This document shows, piece after piece, positions 1 to 10,620 of a stretch of 64,000 nucleotides of DNA. Below the pieces are notes generated by a model. The model was not told the origin of the DNA, did no database searches, and saw only the letters and a program-made list of their open reading frames with translations. Position 1 is the first letter of the stretch; each line of letters begins with the position of its first letter. The translations under genes were made by a program, and so were the position numbers. Location: the NCBI RefSeq assembly GCF_029852145.1, contig NC_079979.1:20657901-20721900 (forward strand), in the 5' to 3' direction. The DNA is from Microplitis mediator (Eukaryota > Arthropoda > Insecta > Hymenoptera > Braconidae).

Positions 1-1624
1 TAATAAATATGGACTTTTAATTATTTTTGACGGCTGACGCCAGTGTTATAACTGAAAAAAATTTGATCATGTTTAACTTTTTGTTGAGATTTGTATTCCT
101 TTTGGTCAAATGAGGTTTGTTGACGTTGAGGTTTACTTGCATCACTGATAAAAGCCAAAATACTCCATCTCTATATATGTGTATGCATGGGTATATGTAT
201 GTCTAGATCTATGAAGGTATAGGGAGTGGGTGAGTAAAAGTAAATGTTGACTCTCAGCGTTCTCGGAATTTTCGTTCGATGTGGGTTGGCACGAAAGATA
301 AATTGCCATGACGATCATATAGCTAAGAAAATTTTATTAGTTTAATCGACGCATTAGCAACTTCACTTTGCCTTTCTCTTTACATATATGTATATATATA
401 TAGAGTATACACTTATCCAATAAGCTTTCTCTATAAATAATTACAGGGTAGTTTATTTTTCGTTAATGGAAAAAAACTTTTTAAGCCAGAAATTGATAAA
501 AAATAATTTGAAGGTTTTTTTTTAGAAATTTTAATTGAAAATTTGTTCAGTGATTGGAAAAATTTTTTTTTGTAATTAGTGGTAAAGTTTTTCAACTTGA
601 ATTTATAATTGTGACAATTAAAAAATTTATTGAAATAACAGATAACGAGTGTTTATTATTTTAATAATTAACAACTATTGTTTATAATTTTTTCGAGGTT
701 AATAATTAATTTTAATTAAAAATAATTTTTCTAAGTGAAAATAACTTTAAATATCAGCGAGCACACGTGTATATACGTAGATAATTACATAGCGTGCGGT
801 AGTATCAATTATCGCGTCGCTAATTGCTATTTATTAGCGGGCGTCCTAGGTACGCTGAGTCATGAAAGCATATTTCTTTTATTTTTTATTTTTTCTTTTT
901 TCTTTTTTCTTGCCGCCTAGATTTCTCGTGGATTAAAAAATAAAAAATATGGTTGAGCAATGAACTCTGCAGGTCACACAAAAGATCTTGAGCTCGACTT
1001 AGTACTATCCATGCACATTACATGTACAACTGGAACATTAAGGGATATATCGATTCTAGTCGGATTTATTGGACGAAAAAATTTACGAGCCAGTCACACG
1101 CATTCAAGTCAGTAAAAAGTGAGATGGTGGTACATGAGCTTGTACAGGGAGAAAAAGAGAGAGTAGTTTTAGTATTAAGGGTATGGGTAGTAGTCGTAGT
1201 AGTAGTGGTAGGAGTGTATAAGTAGAGGAGAGTTGAGTTGAGTAGAGTAAAGTTGAGTTGAGTCTACCGAGGCTTCACGGATTTAACGACCAAGCTCCCT
1301 ATCCTCGTCGACACTGTGCGCACCATTTCATTAATCCTCCTTATCCGCTATTTCTTAGAACCAACCACCACATAGTCTATAGAATACACCGAAATACTCC
1401 AGAGTATCTTCTTCTTTTAGACGAAGGGGCTCTGTGCGTTTTAGCTAGTCCAACTGTAACGCTACCACATGCTCTATTGATCCTCGTATTAATTAAGATG
1501 TACGAGTAAGTAGCTTAATTCGAACCATTCCAGACTTATTGCGATTCGGAAGGGAGCTCAAGATATTACAACTTAATTATATTTATATTGTCAGTAGCTT
1601 CATCATTATTATCATTATTATTAG
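1..1624. other. AT-rich non-coding stretch
   Basis: I see no supportable gene here. The first 950 bases are very AT-rich with many homopolymer runs. From about 1,020 the composition becomes mixed and two simple repeats appear: a GTA-type trinucleotide repeat at 1187-1212 and a GAGTT pentamer-like run at 1229-1264. The open frame at 1258-1509 begins at TTG rather than ATG and lacks domain, compositional or splice support, so I do not call it. Confidence 0.6.
1187..1264. repeat. GTA microsatellite and adjoining GAGTT repeat
   Basis: An imperfect GTA/GTAGTC trinucleotide run (1187-1212) is followed by an imperfect AGTTG/AGTAG pentamer run (1229-1264). A shorter GAGTT run also occurs near 5165-5180. 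These are simple repeats with no evident function. Confidence 0.7.
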
Positions 1625-1872
1625 TACACAGAAAAAAAGGATTTCTTGGCGCAAAAAATTTTTTCTTGTTCTAAGAAAATTTTTACTTGACCCAAGAAAT
1701 TTTTTGTATTATAAAGTGAAAACAAAACTTTTCTTGGGGTAAGAAAAAAGTTTCTTGGAACAAAAAAAAAATTTTTTAGGCGAGAAAAAAATTCTTGAGC
1801 CAAGAAAAATTTTTGTTTTCAATTCATAATACAAAATATTTCTTGCGCCAAGAAATTCTTTTTTTCTGTGTA
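1625..1872 (+). mobile_element. Palindromic MITE family 1, copy 1 (248 bp)
   Basis: The element runs from TACACAGAAAAAAA to TTTTTTTCTGTGTA and is inverted-repeat along nearly its whole length. The terminal arms carry the complementary motifs ATTTCTTGGCGC and GCGCCAAGAAAT. The flanking TA on both sides fits a TA target-site duplication. A second copy of exactly the same length, in opposite orientation, lies at 16028-16275, and my alignment by eye shows only scattered substitutions. Open frames within it are translations of the AAGAAAATTTTT-type interior. It is non-autonomous, with no room for a transposase. Tc1/mariner-like mobilisation is inferred from the TA only. Confidence 0.88.
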
Positions 1873-2654
1873 TTTTTTATAATTCAAGCCAATTAAAGAC
1901 TATCGTAAATTTATTTATTGGAGACTTAATTGATTTTGATATCAAGTTTATTGAAATTAAAAAAAAATGATGTATAGTTATCAAACAATGAAATACCTGA
2001 GATCGGAGAGATGGCTGTACATTATGATATCGAGATGAAATGAGCTCATTTCATTGACTCTCGAAGCTTTGTGTTGCGTTCCTGAAATAGCTCATGAATT
2101 GTCTGGGAAATCTACCCCGGTAGATTCGCCAGGATTCCTAATATTGTCCTTGCTATATTGCGATATCATCTTCGTATCACATCTGGCTTGAGGTAATCAG
2201 TCAAGACGCTTATGACCGAAATAAATTAAACGTTCCACTAAATTCTACTGGCATTCAACTCAGTTGTATCTATGCACTGTAATGCTACAAAAAATGTTTC
2301 ATTACCAAGCGGACACTGCAATAAATATGACTGGTAGTCAAAACCGGTATAGATCTGTGCGTTAATTTGTACAAGTGGAGATACGATTTCATTAAAAATT
2401 TTTAATTAATTTTTTTTGTAACAGCTTCAGGATATCAGAAAGCATAATAACTCTATAAAAAATAGTTGAATTAAATTTATTGTAAAGTTAATATTTGAAG
2501 AGAAAACTAATTTTCCACATATGCTTTAAATAAAATGAATGACAAAAAGAAAGAATGTGAATGTAAAAAAGGGTGGATATGAAAGGGTAATACTATCACG
2601 ACAGGTTTCGAGCGAAGAAACGAGGCAAGTTTATTTTAAGTATGCATAGGTTAA
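1873..2654. other. AT-rich non-coding stretch
   Basis: No gene, RNA or obvious repeat is recognisable here. Confidence 0.55.
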
Positions 2655-2895
2655 TCAAAAAAGCCAGACGGTGAAACTCTCCTACCCCTTGGGGAGAACA
2701 GAGCTACACCTACACAACACAACTACACTAGGTGGATTTAAGTTCGATTCCCTTTTCGAGCCTCGCATACTCATTTCGAGGAAAACTCTCTCTGCAGGTT
2801 GTAGTCTTGGCTCAGGATGGTTACTTGCGAATACCAGTAGGCCCCATGGGAAAATGAAACTTGCATTTGCCAAAATACCATCCGCAAAAACTATT
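2655..2895. repeat. Possible SINE or retroelement 3' remnant
   Basis: This island is more GC-rich than its surroundings and contains GTTCGATTCC, which resembles the B box of tRNA-derived promoters (about 2742-2751). It ends in a run of A/T-rich triplets. No good A box was found at the expected distance and no target-site duplication is visible. Both strands are open for 77-87 codons, but neither frame looks like a known protein. It may be a decayed retroposon or just a GC-richer non-coding patch. Confidence 0.25.
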
Positions 2896-2942
2896 ATTAT
2901 ATAAATATAAATTATAACTTTTTTATTATAAATATTATAATA

Positions 2943-3502
2943 CACTGTAAAAAGAGCGGTGTTAAAAATGGACTCATTTTAACTCCGCCCGGTGTTAAAA
3001 TAAAATCACACTGGTGTAGGAGGAGTAATTCACCGGTGTTAAAAATACCGGTGTTAAATCAGGGTAACTGGTGTAAAAGCGGAGTAAAATCGGTGTAAAA
3101 GCGGGGTAACCGGTGTAAAAACAGAGTGATATCGGTGTAAAAACGGGGTAACCGGTGTAAAAACGGAGTAATACCGGCGTAAAAGCGGGGTAAACTGCGT
3201 CCGCTTGGAGTATTAACTTTAAAGATTATAAAACACAAAAAATATCAGTTCTTTATGAAAATAATTAAAGAATATCATTTATTAACAAGTATAGTGATCG
3301 AGTAAGTAAAAATATTCACAAAGTAAAATATTTTAACACCGGTAAAGAATATCTACACCAGCGGCGGCGTTATTTTAACACCGGTACAGAATATTTACAC
3401 CGGCGGCGGCGTTATTTTTACACCGCTTTCGGTGTTGAAATTTAACACCGCCAATTTTAACACCTACACTGATTGGACTTACCTCGGTGATTTTTTACAG
3501 TG
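2943..3502 (+). mobile_element. ACCGGTGT-rich MITE family 2, copy A (560 bp)
   Basis: The termini are CACTGTAAAAAG and TTTTTTACAGTG, flanked on each side by TA. The layout is asymmetric. A left array of about 20-22-bp units (GGTGTAAAA, GCGG, GTAAC) is followed by a unique core of about 150 bp starting GCGTCCGCTTGGAGTATTAA and ending near AAGTAAAATATTTT. A right array of longer units follows (ACACCGG, then TACAGAATATTTACACCGG). The core is shared with copies B, C and D. There is no coding capacity. Confidence 0.9.
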
Positions 3503-3504
3503 TA

Positions 3505-6500
3505 TAGTTTGGATTGTTATTTAGTCTTTATAAAAGTAGTTTATGCCTAGATACTTATAAGATGATAAAATTAATTAAATTTAATTATATACCGTAAAGT
3601 TTATTTATTTACTAAATAAACCATAATATTATTCCAATTTACGATGTAAATATATTTTACGGTTAAACCTATCCCCACAAGTTTCGTTTACCGAGATATG
3701 TTTATTTTATCGAGTCTAATAAAATTTCTTAATGAAATTTGTAACATCTCGAGGAAGAAAGACCCAGCGGAGAAAATGCTTACGAAAGAGACACTACGGT
3801 ATTGGCGAGGGGAGTATTTATACAGCCGTAGGCAATGCCAACAAATATATTTTCTTGATCACATAATAAATCTCGTACGTATATGAAGATTTATTTAAAA
3901 AAAAAAAAGGAAAGAAGAAATAAACGTAGCGAGCCTGATAAAACTCTATTTAAAAATAAAAAAAAATTATCACCGAGACTCTAGATTTACTTGAGATAAT
4001 TTAAATTTTATTTTGTTAAAGCAGCAAAGGAAGCCGGGTTAGAAGAGTAGAATACTTAAAAGTTAGGTAATTAAACTTGGATATATTATTTATTATTCGA
4101 GCTAGAGATGCAGAAATTGTATTTAAATCTTGATAACTTTCGTGTTGGTTAATTGGCCCGAGCAAGTGCCAACAAATATATGTATATATATTGAAGAGAA
4201 GTGAGGAGTGTAGTGAGTTAATGGCAGGTAGAGTGTATGTAGCTTTGGGTTTGGCTTTTCCAGCAATGAGGTTGAGCTCTTGCTTGACTAGACTCCAGAC
4301 TCCGAACGTATACGTATAACTAGGTATAGTTTCCAACGAGGGTGTGAAAAGGGTTGAGGTGGTGCGAGTGGTACGGGTGGTACGGGTGGGCCAACTGAGT
4401 CGCGTCAAGTTTGCTAATGGGATTTACATCTCAGTGCAGCCGCCGGGAGATCCGTGTGACACACAGACATGGCCTATACTCTCAGAGTAGACCATTTGAC
4501 AAATTAGATAATAATTATTGCTCTCAGACTCTCGCCGTTGCACCGGTGCGTAGATTCGAGAACATTAACGAGAAAGAACTTTCTCGTTATTTCTTCCACT
4601 GCTACGTACACACTTAATCTTCTCTACTCTATAGATGTATAGATAAAGACAGAGATATAGTACAGGTGAAGATACTTTGTGGACAATTATTATCCAGAGA
4701 GAAGTTTCTCAGTCGAGATGACTACAAGTATAATCTAAGGTCGGAATGCGCGTTGGAGCGAATATTCTGTCGATTGAGCGCGAAGTAGTACGGTAATTAA
4801 TTCGACTGGCTGACTCGAAACGCGTTCAAGGAGGGGCGATACCGTTCCCAGCCAGGGATCAACCTTGTCCTGAGAACGATACCGATATTCTCGACTGAAT
4901 GATTCTCCTACCCAGGAATTCGATCAATGAGCTTCCATTAATATTTCAATCTCTATTCTTATTAAAATATAAATTTTAAAAATACCTTTCAAAAGTATTT
5001 CCTTCCTCGGTCACTTAAATCTATCAGTTACTTTTTAAAATAAATTACACGCCCAGTTAAACTTTAAAACTACGACTGGTTAACCGAAAATTAGTGAGAC
5101 ACAGTTTAATTATTTAACTGGATTTCTGGCTATAGGCTGACACAAAAAGTGTAATAAACAGTTGCGTTGAGTTGAGTTGAGGGTACAAGAGAGGAATAAT
5201 GTGAAATAAATTTAAGGGAAATAAAAGTTATTTCGCGAAGCTTGTTGTAAAGTATTCATACGAGTCCAACTCAGTGGGAGATGGGGAAAGGGGGAGTGTT
5301 ACATTTTCGACGTAGCAACCCCCTCGGCGTAATACCCAGCTTGTGCAACATATAATTCCCCTCGCCCGTACATCATACACTCACTTATTTTCGCGGTAGA
5401 ATGAGCCGGGCGGACGCGCGCGAGAGCAACCCCTATGATATGAATCCATGCTCGGATAAATTATTACACTCGGATCTTAGTGAAGCAATATCTGAGCTAA
5501 TAGCAAAATCACAGAGGGCTTCTGCCCATCACTCATTTTATTCTTGTCTCCCCATGGCACTAATAAACCCCATCAGCTACATATTTTTAATACACTCCCT
5601 TTAAACTATGTTATGAAAAAAAATTTTATTATTCAATAAACTTTATTTTTTAATTAACAAACTGAGTTTATTGTTCGGTAGACTCTTTGTTCATCATATA
5701 GTTTTAATAAAATAATTATTTTATAAAAAAAATACGATACTAACAGTAGGAGGTAAAGTTTCATTGTATTGTAACCTATTATATTATTTATAAAATACAT
5801 GAAATAAATATCAGTTGTTAATTCTGTTTTTAATTATTAATTTAATTAGGTTGATACAATATTGTTTTTAGCTGAGATTTATTAATAATTGAGGTAATAA
5901 TTACATACATTGTATAATGTATATGATTTTCAATATACGTGTAAAGTTTTTTAAAATTTGATATAATTAAAATGGTGGAGTAGTGACCAGTTGACCTCAG
6001 AGCCATTACCGCATTTAACTTTAAATTCAACAACTAATAACGTTGTTTAAATAATTAAATTAGTTATCGAGTTTGTGTTACAAGCCAGCAAAAATGAATA
6101 TTTTATGTAAATTATGATAATAGAAGTCTATACAAAATTATTTGGTTAATCAGTATTTCGGCTATTTTGACCTCTAACTGTTATTCGTAATGCATTTAAA
6201 TTGTGAGTCATACTCTGCTGAGAATTATATATTATATATTATATTTAACTATACTATACTATCCATGATTATTGTTATTATCTGTACACGCGGTATTATA
6301 TATTATGGGCGACAAATTAAAATGGTTACGGTCAAATCGGCAGCATGCATGTCGATCGAGGGACATTTAATAGAATAGTCCTTCGTAAAACATTAATCAG
6401 CAATGCACTGTAATAATCCAATACACATTCAATCCTAATGTTTTTTTTTTGACACCATAAAATATGCAGGAATTAAATTATTTTATATTAAAACAGACAG

Positions 6501-6543
6501 CTGATTTATTAGCTCAATAAAATAGAAACAACTATAAATTTTA
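3505..6543. other. Non-coding stretch with two GC-richer patches
   Basis: The stretch is mostly AT-rich. GC-richer patches lie at about 4200-4620 and 4730-4930, and around 5260-5430. The frames here (130 codons on the minus strand at 4016-4408, 67 codons at 5401-5604) have no recognisable motif and fall where local GC makes chance ORFs longer. I therefore treat this as intergenic DNA. Confidence 0.5.
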
Positions 6544-6605
6544 TTACTTCCAGGCTGAATTTATTTACACCGTAAAAAACGTCCTTCTGGAAGTTATTTT
6601 TTTTT
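6544..6605 (+). repeat. Diverged dispersed repeat, copy 1
   Basis: A segment beginning TTACTTCCAGGCTGAAT and continuing through CCGTAAAAAAC resembles 18598-18655 (TTACTTCCAGGCTGGAT, then CCATAAAAAAC). The two share the first 14 bases exactly and the spacing that follows. This looks like two old copies of one dispersed repeat whose full extent I cannot define. Confidence 0.45.
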
Positions 6606-6633
6606 AAATCTCTCCTATTGATGTTGAGGCCTA

Positions 6634-7719
6634 CACTGTCAAAAGAGCGGTGTTAAAAATGGACTCATTTTAACTCCGCCCGGTGTTAAAATAAAATTAC
6701 ACCGGTGTAGGAGGAGTAATTCACCGGTGTTAAAAATACCGGTGTTAAATCAGGGTAACCGGTGTAAAAGCGGAGTAAAATCGGTGTAAAAGCGGGGTAA
6801 CCGGTGTAAAAACGGAGTAAAATCGGTGTAAAAGCGGAGGAACCGGTGTAAAAACGGAGTAATATCGGTGTAAAAGCGGGGTAACCGGTGTAAAAGCGGA
6901 GTAATACCGGTGTTAAATCAGGGTAACCGGCGTAAAAACGGAGTAATATCGGTGTAAAAGCGGGGTAACCGGTGTAAAAGCGGAGTAATACCGGTGTTAA
7001 ATCAGGGTAACCGGCGTAAAAACGGAGTAATATCGGTGTAAAAGCGGGGTAACCGGTGTAAAAGCGGAGTAATACCGGTGTAAAAGCGGAGTAATACCGG
7101 TGTAAAAGCGGAGTAATACCGGTGTTAAATCAGGGTAACCGGCGTAAAAACGGAGTAATATCGGTGTAAAAGCGGAGTAATATCGGTGTAAAAGCGGAGT
7201 AATACCGGTGTTAAATCAGGGTAACCGGCGTAAAAACGGAGTAATATCGGTGTAAAAGCGGGGTAACCGGAGTAAAAGCGGAGTAAAACTGGTGTAAAAG
7301 CGGGGGACCGGTGTAAAAGCGGAGTAATACCGGTGTAAAAGCGGGGTAAACTGCGTCCGCTTGGAGTATTAACTTTAAAGATTATAAAACACAAAAAATG
7401 TCAGTTCTCTATGAAAATTAATAAAGAATATTATTTATTAACAAGAACAGTGATCGAGTAAGTAAAAATATTCACAAAGTAAAATATTTTAACATCGGTA
7501 AAGAATATCTACACCGGCGGCGGCGTTATTTTAACACCGGTCTAGAATATTTACACCGGCAGCGGTGTTATTTTAACACCGGAGAATTTTTTTTAACACC
7601 GGTACAGAATATTTACACCGGCGGCAGCGTTATTTTCACACCGCTTTCGGGGGTAAATTTAACACCGATAATTTTAACACCTACACCGATTGGACTTACC
7701 CCGGTGATTTTTTACAGTG
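6634..7719 (+). mobile_element. ACCGGTGT-rich MITE family 2, copy B, expanded (1086 bp)
   Basis: This copy has the same ends (CACTGTCAAAAG and TTTTTTACAGTG), the same TA flanks and the same core (about 7346-7490) as copy A. Its left array is greatly expanded to about 700 bp. Within that array a higher-order repeat of about 84-86 bp is visible: the phrase ACCGGTGTTAAATCAGGG recurs at about 6906, 6990, 7118 and 7204. The right array is also slightly longer. The minus-strand open frame at 7125-7394 is a translation of this array, with a repeating FYTG/FTPVLLR peptide pattern. Confidence 0.9.
6760..7345 (+). repeat. Minisatellite inside MITE copy B
   Basis: The array holds tandem units of about 20-22 bp of the type ACCGGTGTAAAAGCGGAGTA, organised into a higher-order unit of about 84-86 bp. 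Units vary between AAAAGCGG and AAAAACGG, and between GGGGTAACC and GGAGTAATA, in an alternating way. That pattern points to unequal exchange or slippage after insertion. Confidence 0.85.
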
Positions 7720-7721
7720 TA

Positions 7722-10620
7722 TTAAACTATGGAGCTTGAAAGAATTATCGTTTGAGTAGGAATAAGATATAACAAAATTAGCAAAATGACTATTTTTGAT
7801 GTGCGATCATTACCTCAACAACTTAATTTGAACTAGGATAAGAAAAAGGCAAAGAAAAATGTATATTCAATATAAAATGACCCAGTCTGAACAAAAGATA
7901 AGAAGGTTGAGTAGCTAGAGGGTAATTTTCTTCTCGTCGGGCTCGTCAGTGAGTGAAATGATGCGTAGTGAATGTTAGTAGGTGCAGCCGCGTATATATT
8001 TGCAGCAGCTAGTGCACAGCCGAGTTTTGAGATTGTAAAGAGAGTAAATGAGGGTGGACTCGTCTCCGTGGAGGTAGAAAGAGTAGGCCTTCCAGCGTGA
8101 ATCTTCCACGTCGTAAATCTCCCTTGTATTAAAAATAATTGCTTTAAGCCACTCCGACGGCCGCCGCGTTTACGCGCAACCCACCCTCGTTTCCTTTTCC
8201 TCTTCCTTTTTATTTTTATTTTTCTCTTTTCATCCCTCAGATCCCTCTCCTCCGCTTCCTTTATTCTCATATTTTTTTCCTTTTATTTTATCCTCCATAC
8301 ATACTAACTCTTTCCGAGCCTCAAACGCTAGGGGCGAGCTCGCCAGATAGTCACTAAAGCTCGCGTTAGCCCTGCTCTACTTGTGCAACCCCATATTTTA
8401 TTTTTATTCCAAATATAAATATACATATATAATGTGTAATGAATAATTAATAATGAATAATGATAAGGTGTGGCTTATTTATATCAGATATCAACTCGTC
8501 GTTATATCAGTAGTCTATAGACTTTCTTAATAATACAGGAATTCATTTATTATAGGGCTTCTATGGTGCGGTAATGAACTAAACTAATAATACGGCCATG
8601 AAATTCACTTTCGGTAGATATTAAATTTAAAAAAAATGTTAATTATTGAGGCAAGCGTCTTGATAGAGCTGAAACAGAAGACGTTCAAATTTCAACCCTT
8701 TGGAATAAAAATCAAAGCTGTTATGATTTCAGTAAAGCCAAGTTGGATATATATGTATATATATTTTGATAAACCGAGATCGAATTTCGGGAGATAAATT
8801 CGGTGTCTTGGTTTAATAATAATAGGGAAGTTGGGTAAGGGTGAATAATGCTCGGGGATAGTGTACAGCAGCAAACTTTGGCCATTCAAGATGCTATCTT
8901 AGCTATAAACACTCTCGATGTAACATATACCTGAGTGAAATTAACACGCAAGTAGTTCACTAGGCTAATACGACAAATGGTCACTCCTGTAACACCGTCT
9001 TGTATGTTGTTAATTAATAATAGTCTGTAGTTTATTGAAAATTATTGTTTATACTGCAATTATTTAAACTTTAAAAAATATCAGGACATTTAAAAATATA
9101 TATTTTTGTAATAAACTCATGAAAATTTATATTGAAAGAAACATTTTTAATTAAAAAAATAATATAAAGGATGTTAAATAAAAGAAAGGAAAGGGACAGA
9201 TTTGTTTGATGTTATACTTTATAATTAAAAATATTAAAAATAAAGAATAAAACTTTTTCAAGCATATATATATAGATTAAATTTTTCAGGACAGAAAAAT
9301 GAGGTGCCGCGTATGCAAAGAAGCAAAGAGAGAGAGAGAGAGGGAGAGAGAGTATGAATGACCTCACAGTAGCCTTTGTCAAGTCTAGTTATTGAGCGGC
9401 GACTCTTGCACATAATCCACCCTCAACCCTTTAAATATTAACGGTCGGACCGGAATATGCCGCCTGGTGTAGGAACCCAGTACTGTAGTGAACTGGCCTG
9501 TTCATATAATTACTGCGCATCCATTTGCCAGCTCGACGACCGTTAAATTAAAAGCCACTCAGGCCCGTTTATGGCCAAAGTTAAGATTTCTGTTTAAACA
9601 TCTTGTTAACAAGCAAATCTCGACAAACTGATGATGAAATGAGGTGATTTAGAGACTCATAGTCTAGAGGATATAAGCCCTAGACCAGAGACCTCAGACC
9701 AGAGACTCGAGACCCGAGAGCCGAAACAAATCCCCCGTAATGTAGTTTAAAATTTTTTCGACTACATGTTGAATCTAAAATGCATTAAATGTAAATTGAG
9801 GATGAGGAACTAAAATGAAGATCCCAAGCAAGTTTTAGCAAAGTTAAGTTTAGTCAAGGTGAAGTGATGAAGAATAAAAAAATAAGAAAAAGAAATTGAT
9901 CCACTTTATGGGCGAGAGGATACTCTGCTGAGTGGATTTTTATAGTCGATAGTATCTCGCGTGCTATCTGATAGGTTTTAAACTGTAGCGTGCTGGAGAT
10001 CGTGTTGTAGGTGACCTCCTATAACTACATACTGATAACAAGTCCTTTAAGAGTTTTTATGGCCGCGAGGCTCTTGCATATCAAATATATTTAACAAAAA
10101 ATTTAAACCAAGAGAATAAAAATCCTTGACTAGGTAATTTTAGTTTATTATATTTTCCAGTGTGTTAATCATAAATATCAGGGTGTTTGAAATGTCCCAA
10201 TTACTAAAAATTTTAATTGAACGATGTGGAATTTAATGATAATTTTTTCTTAGGACAGATGGAAAAATGCATTTATAATAATATTAGATAGAATGAAAGG
10301 ATTATTTTTGGACAGGGAAATATAAATTTGTTTCCAACAAAGGTTAAAGCAAAAGCAAGTGCTCAAAATGTCTAAAATTCCGAGGAGTTAGTAGCAGATG
10401 AAGGATAAAGGATGGGTAGTGGGTCTGACTAGTCTGTTGGTTCGCTGGTATTCCTTGTATGATTAATAGGACAACGTACGGCGGGCTTGGGATTGAGATA
10501 ATTTGCGTAGCATTGAACGAAATGGATCTCGCTGCGTGGCTCAGATGGCACTGAGAATAGTTTCGCCGTCGAGTATTTATCACCCAGACGACACCCACGT
10601 CAAGATTGTCCTCGACTAAT
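7722..10620. other. Non-coding stretch; GC-richer patches, GA repeat
   Basis: No supportable gene is present. The 145-codon minus-strand frame at 7833-8270 comes from a pyrimidine-rich tract at 8180-8280, giving a Lys/Arg-only segment, and is rejected. A GC-richer patch at 8300-8390 includes the perfect palindrome GGCGAGCTCGCC (about 8333-8344). A GA dinucleotide run lies at 9327-9352. A moderately GC-rich patch at about 9400-9580 contains TTTATGGCC (9568-9576), a Hox/Cdx-like site that is too short to mean much alone. Confidence 0.5.
9327..9352. repeat. GA dinucleotide microsatellite
   Basis: This is a near-pure AG run with one GGG interruption. Such runs can bind GAGA-type factors in insects, but there is no direct evidence for that here. 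Confidence 0.8.

Noticed and set aside
4016..4408. 130-codon minus-strand ORF with Thr-Arg repeats
   Set aside because: The repeat reflects a GGTACGGGTGGT-like simple sequence, and no splice or domain evidence is present.
5401..5604. 67-codon ORF with a polar N-terminus (MSRADARESNPYDMNP)
   Set aside because: It has no domain, its C-terminal third is AT-rich translation, and no splice signals or promoter were found.
6760..7345. CRISPR-like repeat array
   Set aside because: Units are contiguous with no unique spacers, lie inside a terminal-inverted-repeat element and are in eukaryotic-type DNA.
7125..7394. ORFs starting MCFIIFK near 7125, 20515 and 57308, which look like a conserved protein family
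   Set aside because: All lie in the core and array of the same MITE family and are translations of repeat DNA. The similarity is due to element copies, not protein selection.
7833..8270. 145-codon minus-strand ORF with a Lys/Arg-rich start
   Set aside because: The basic segment is a direct translation of a pyrimidine-rich tract. The rest has no recognisable motif.
8333..8344. GGCGAGCTCGCC palindrome as an operator
   Set aside because: A single 12-bp palindrome without a neighbouring promoter or a second site is weak evidence.
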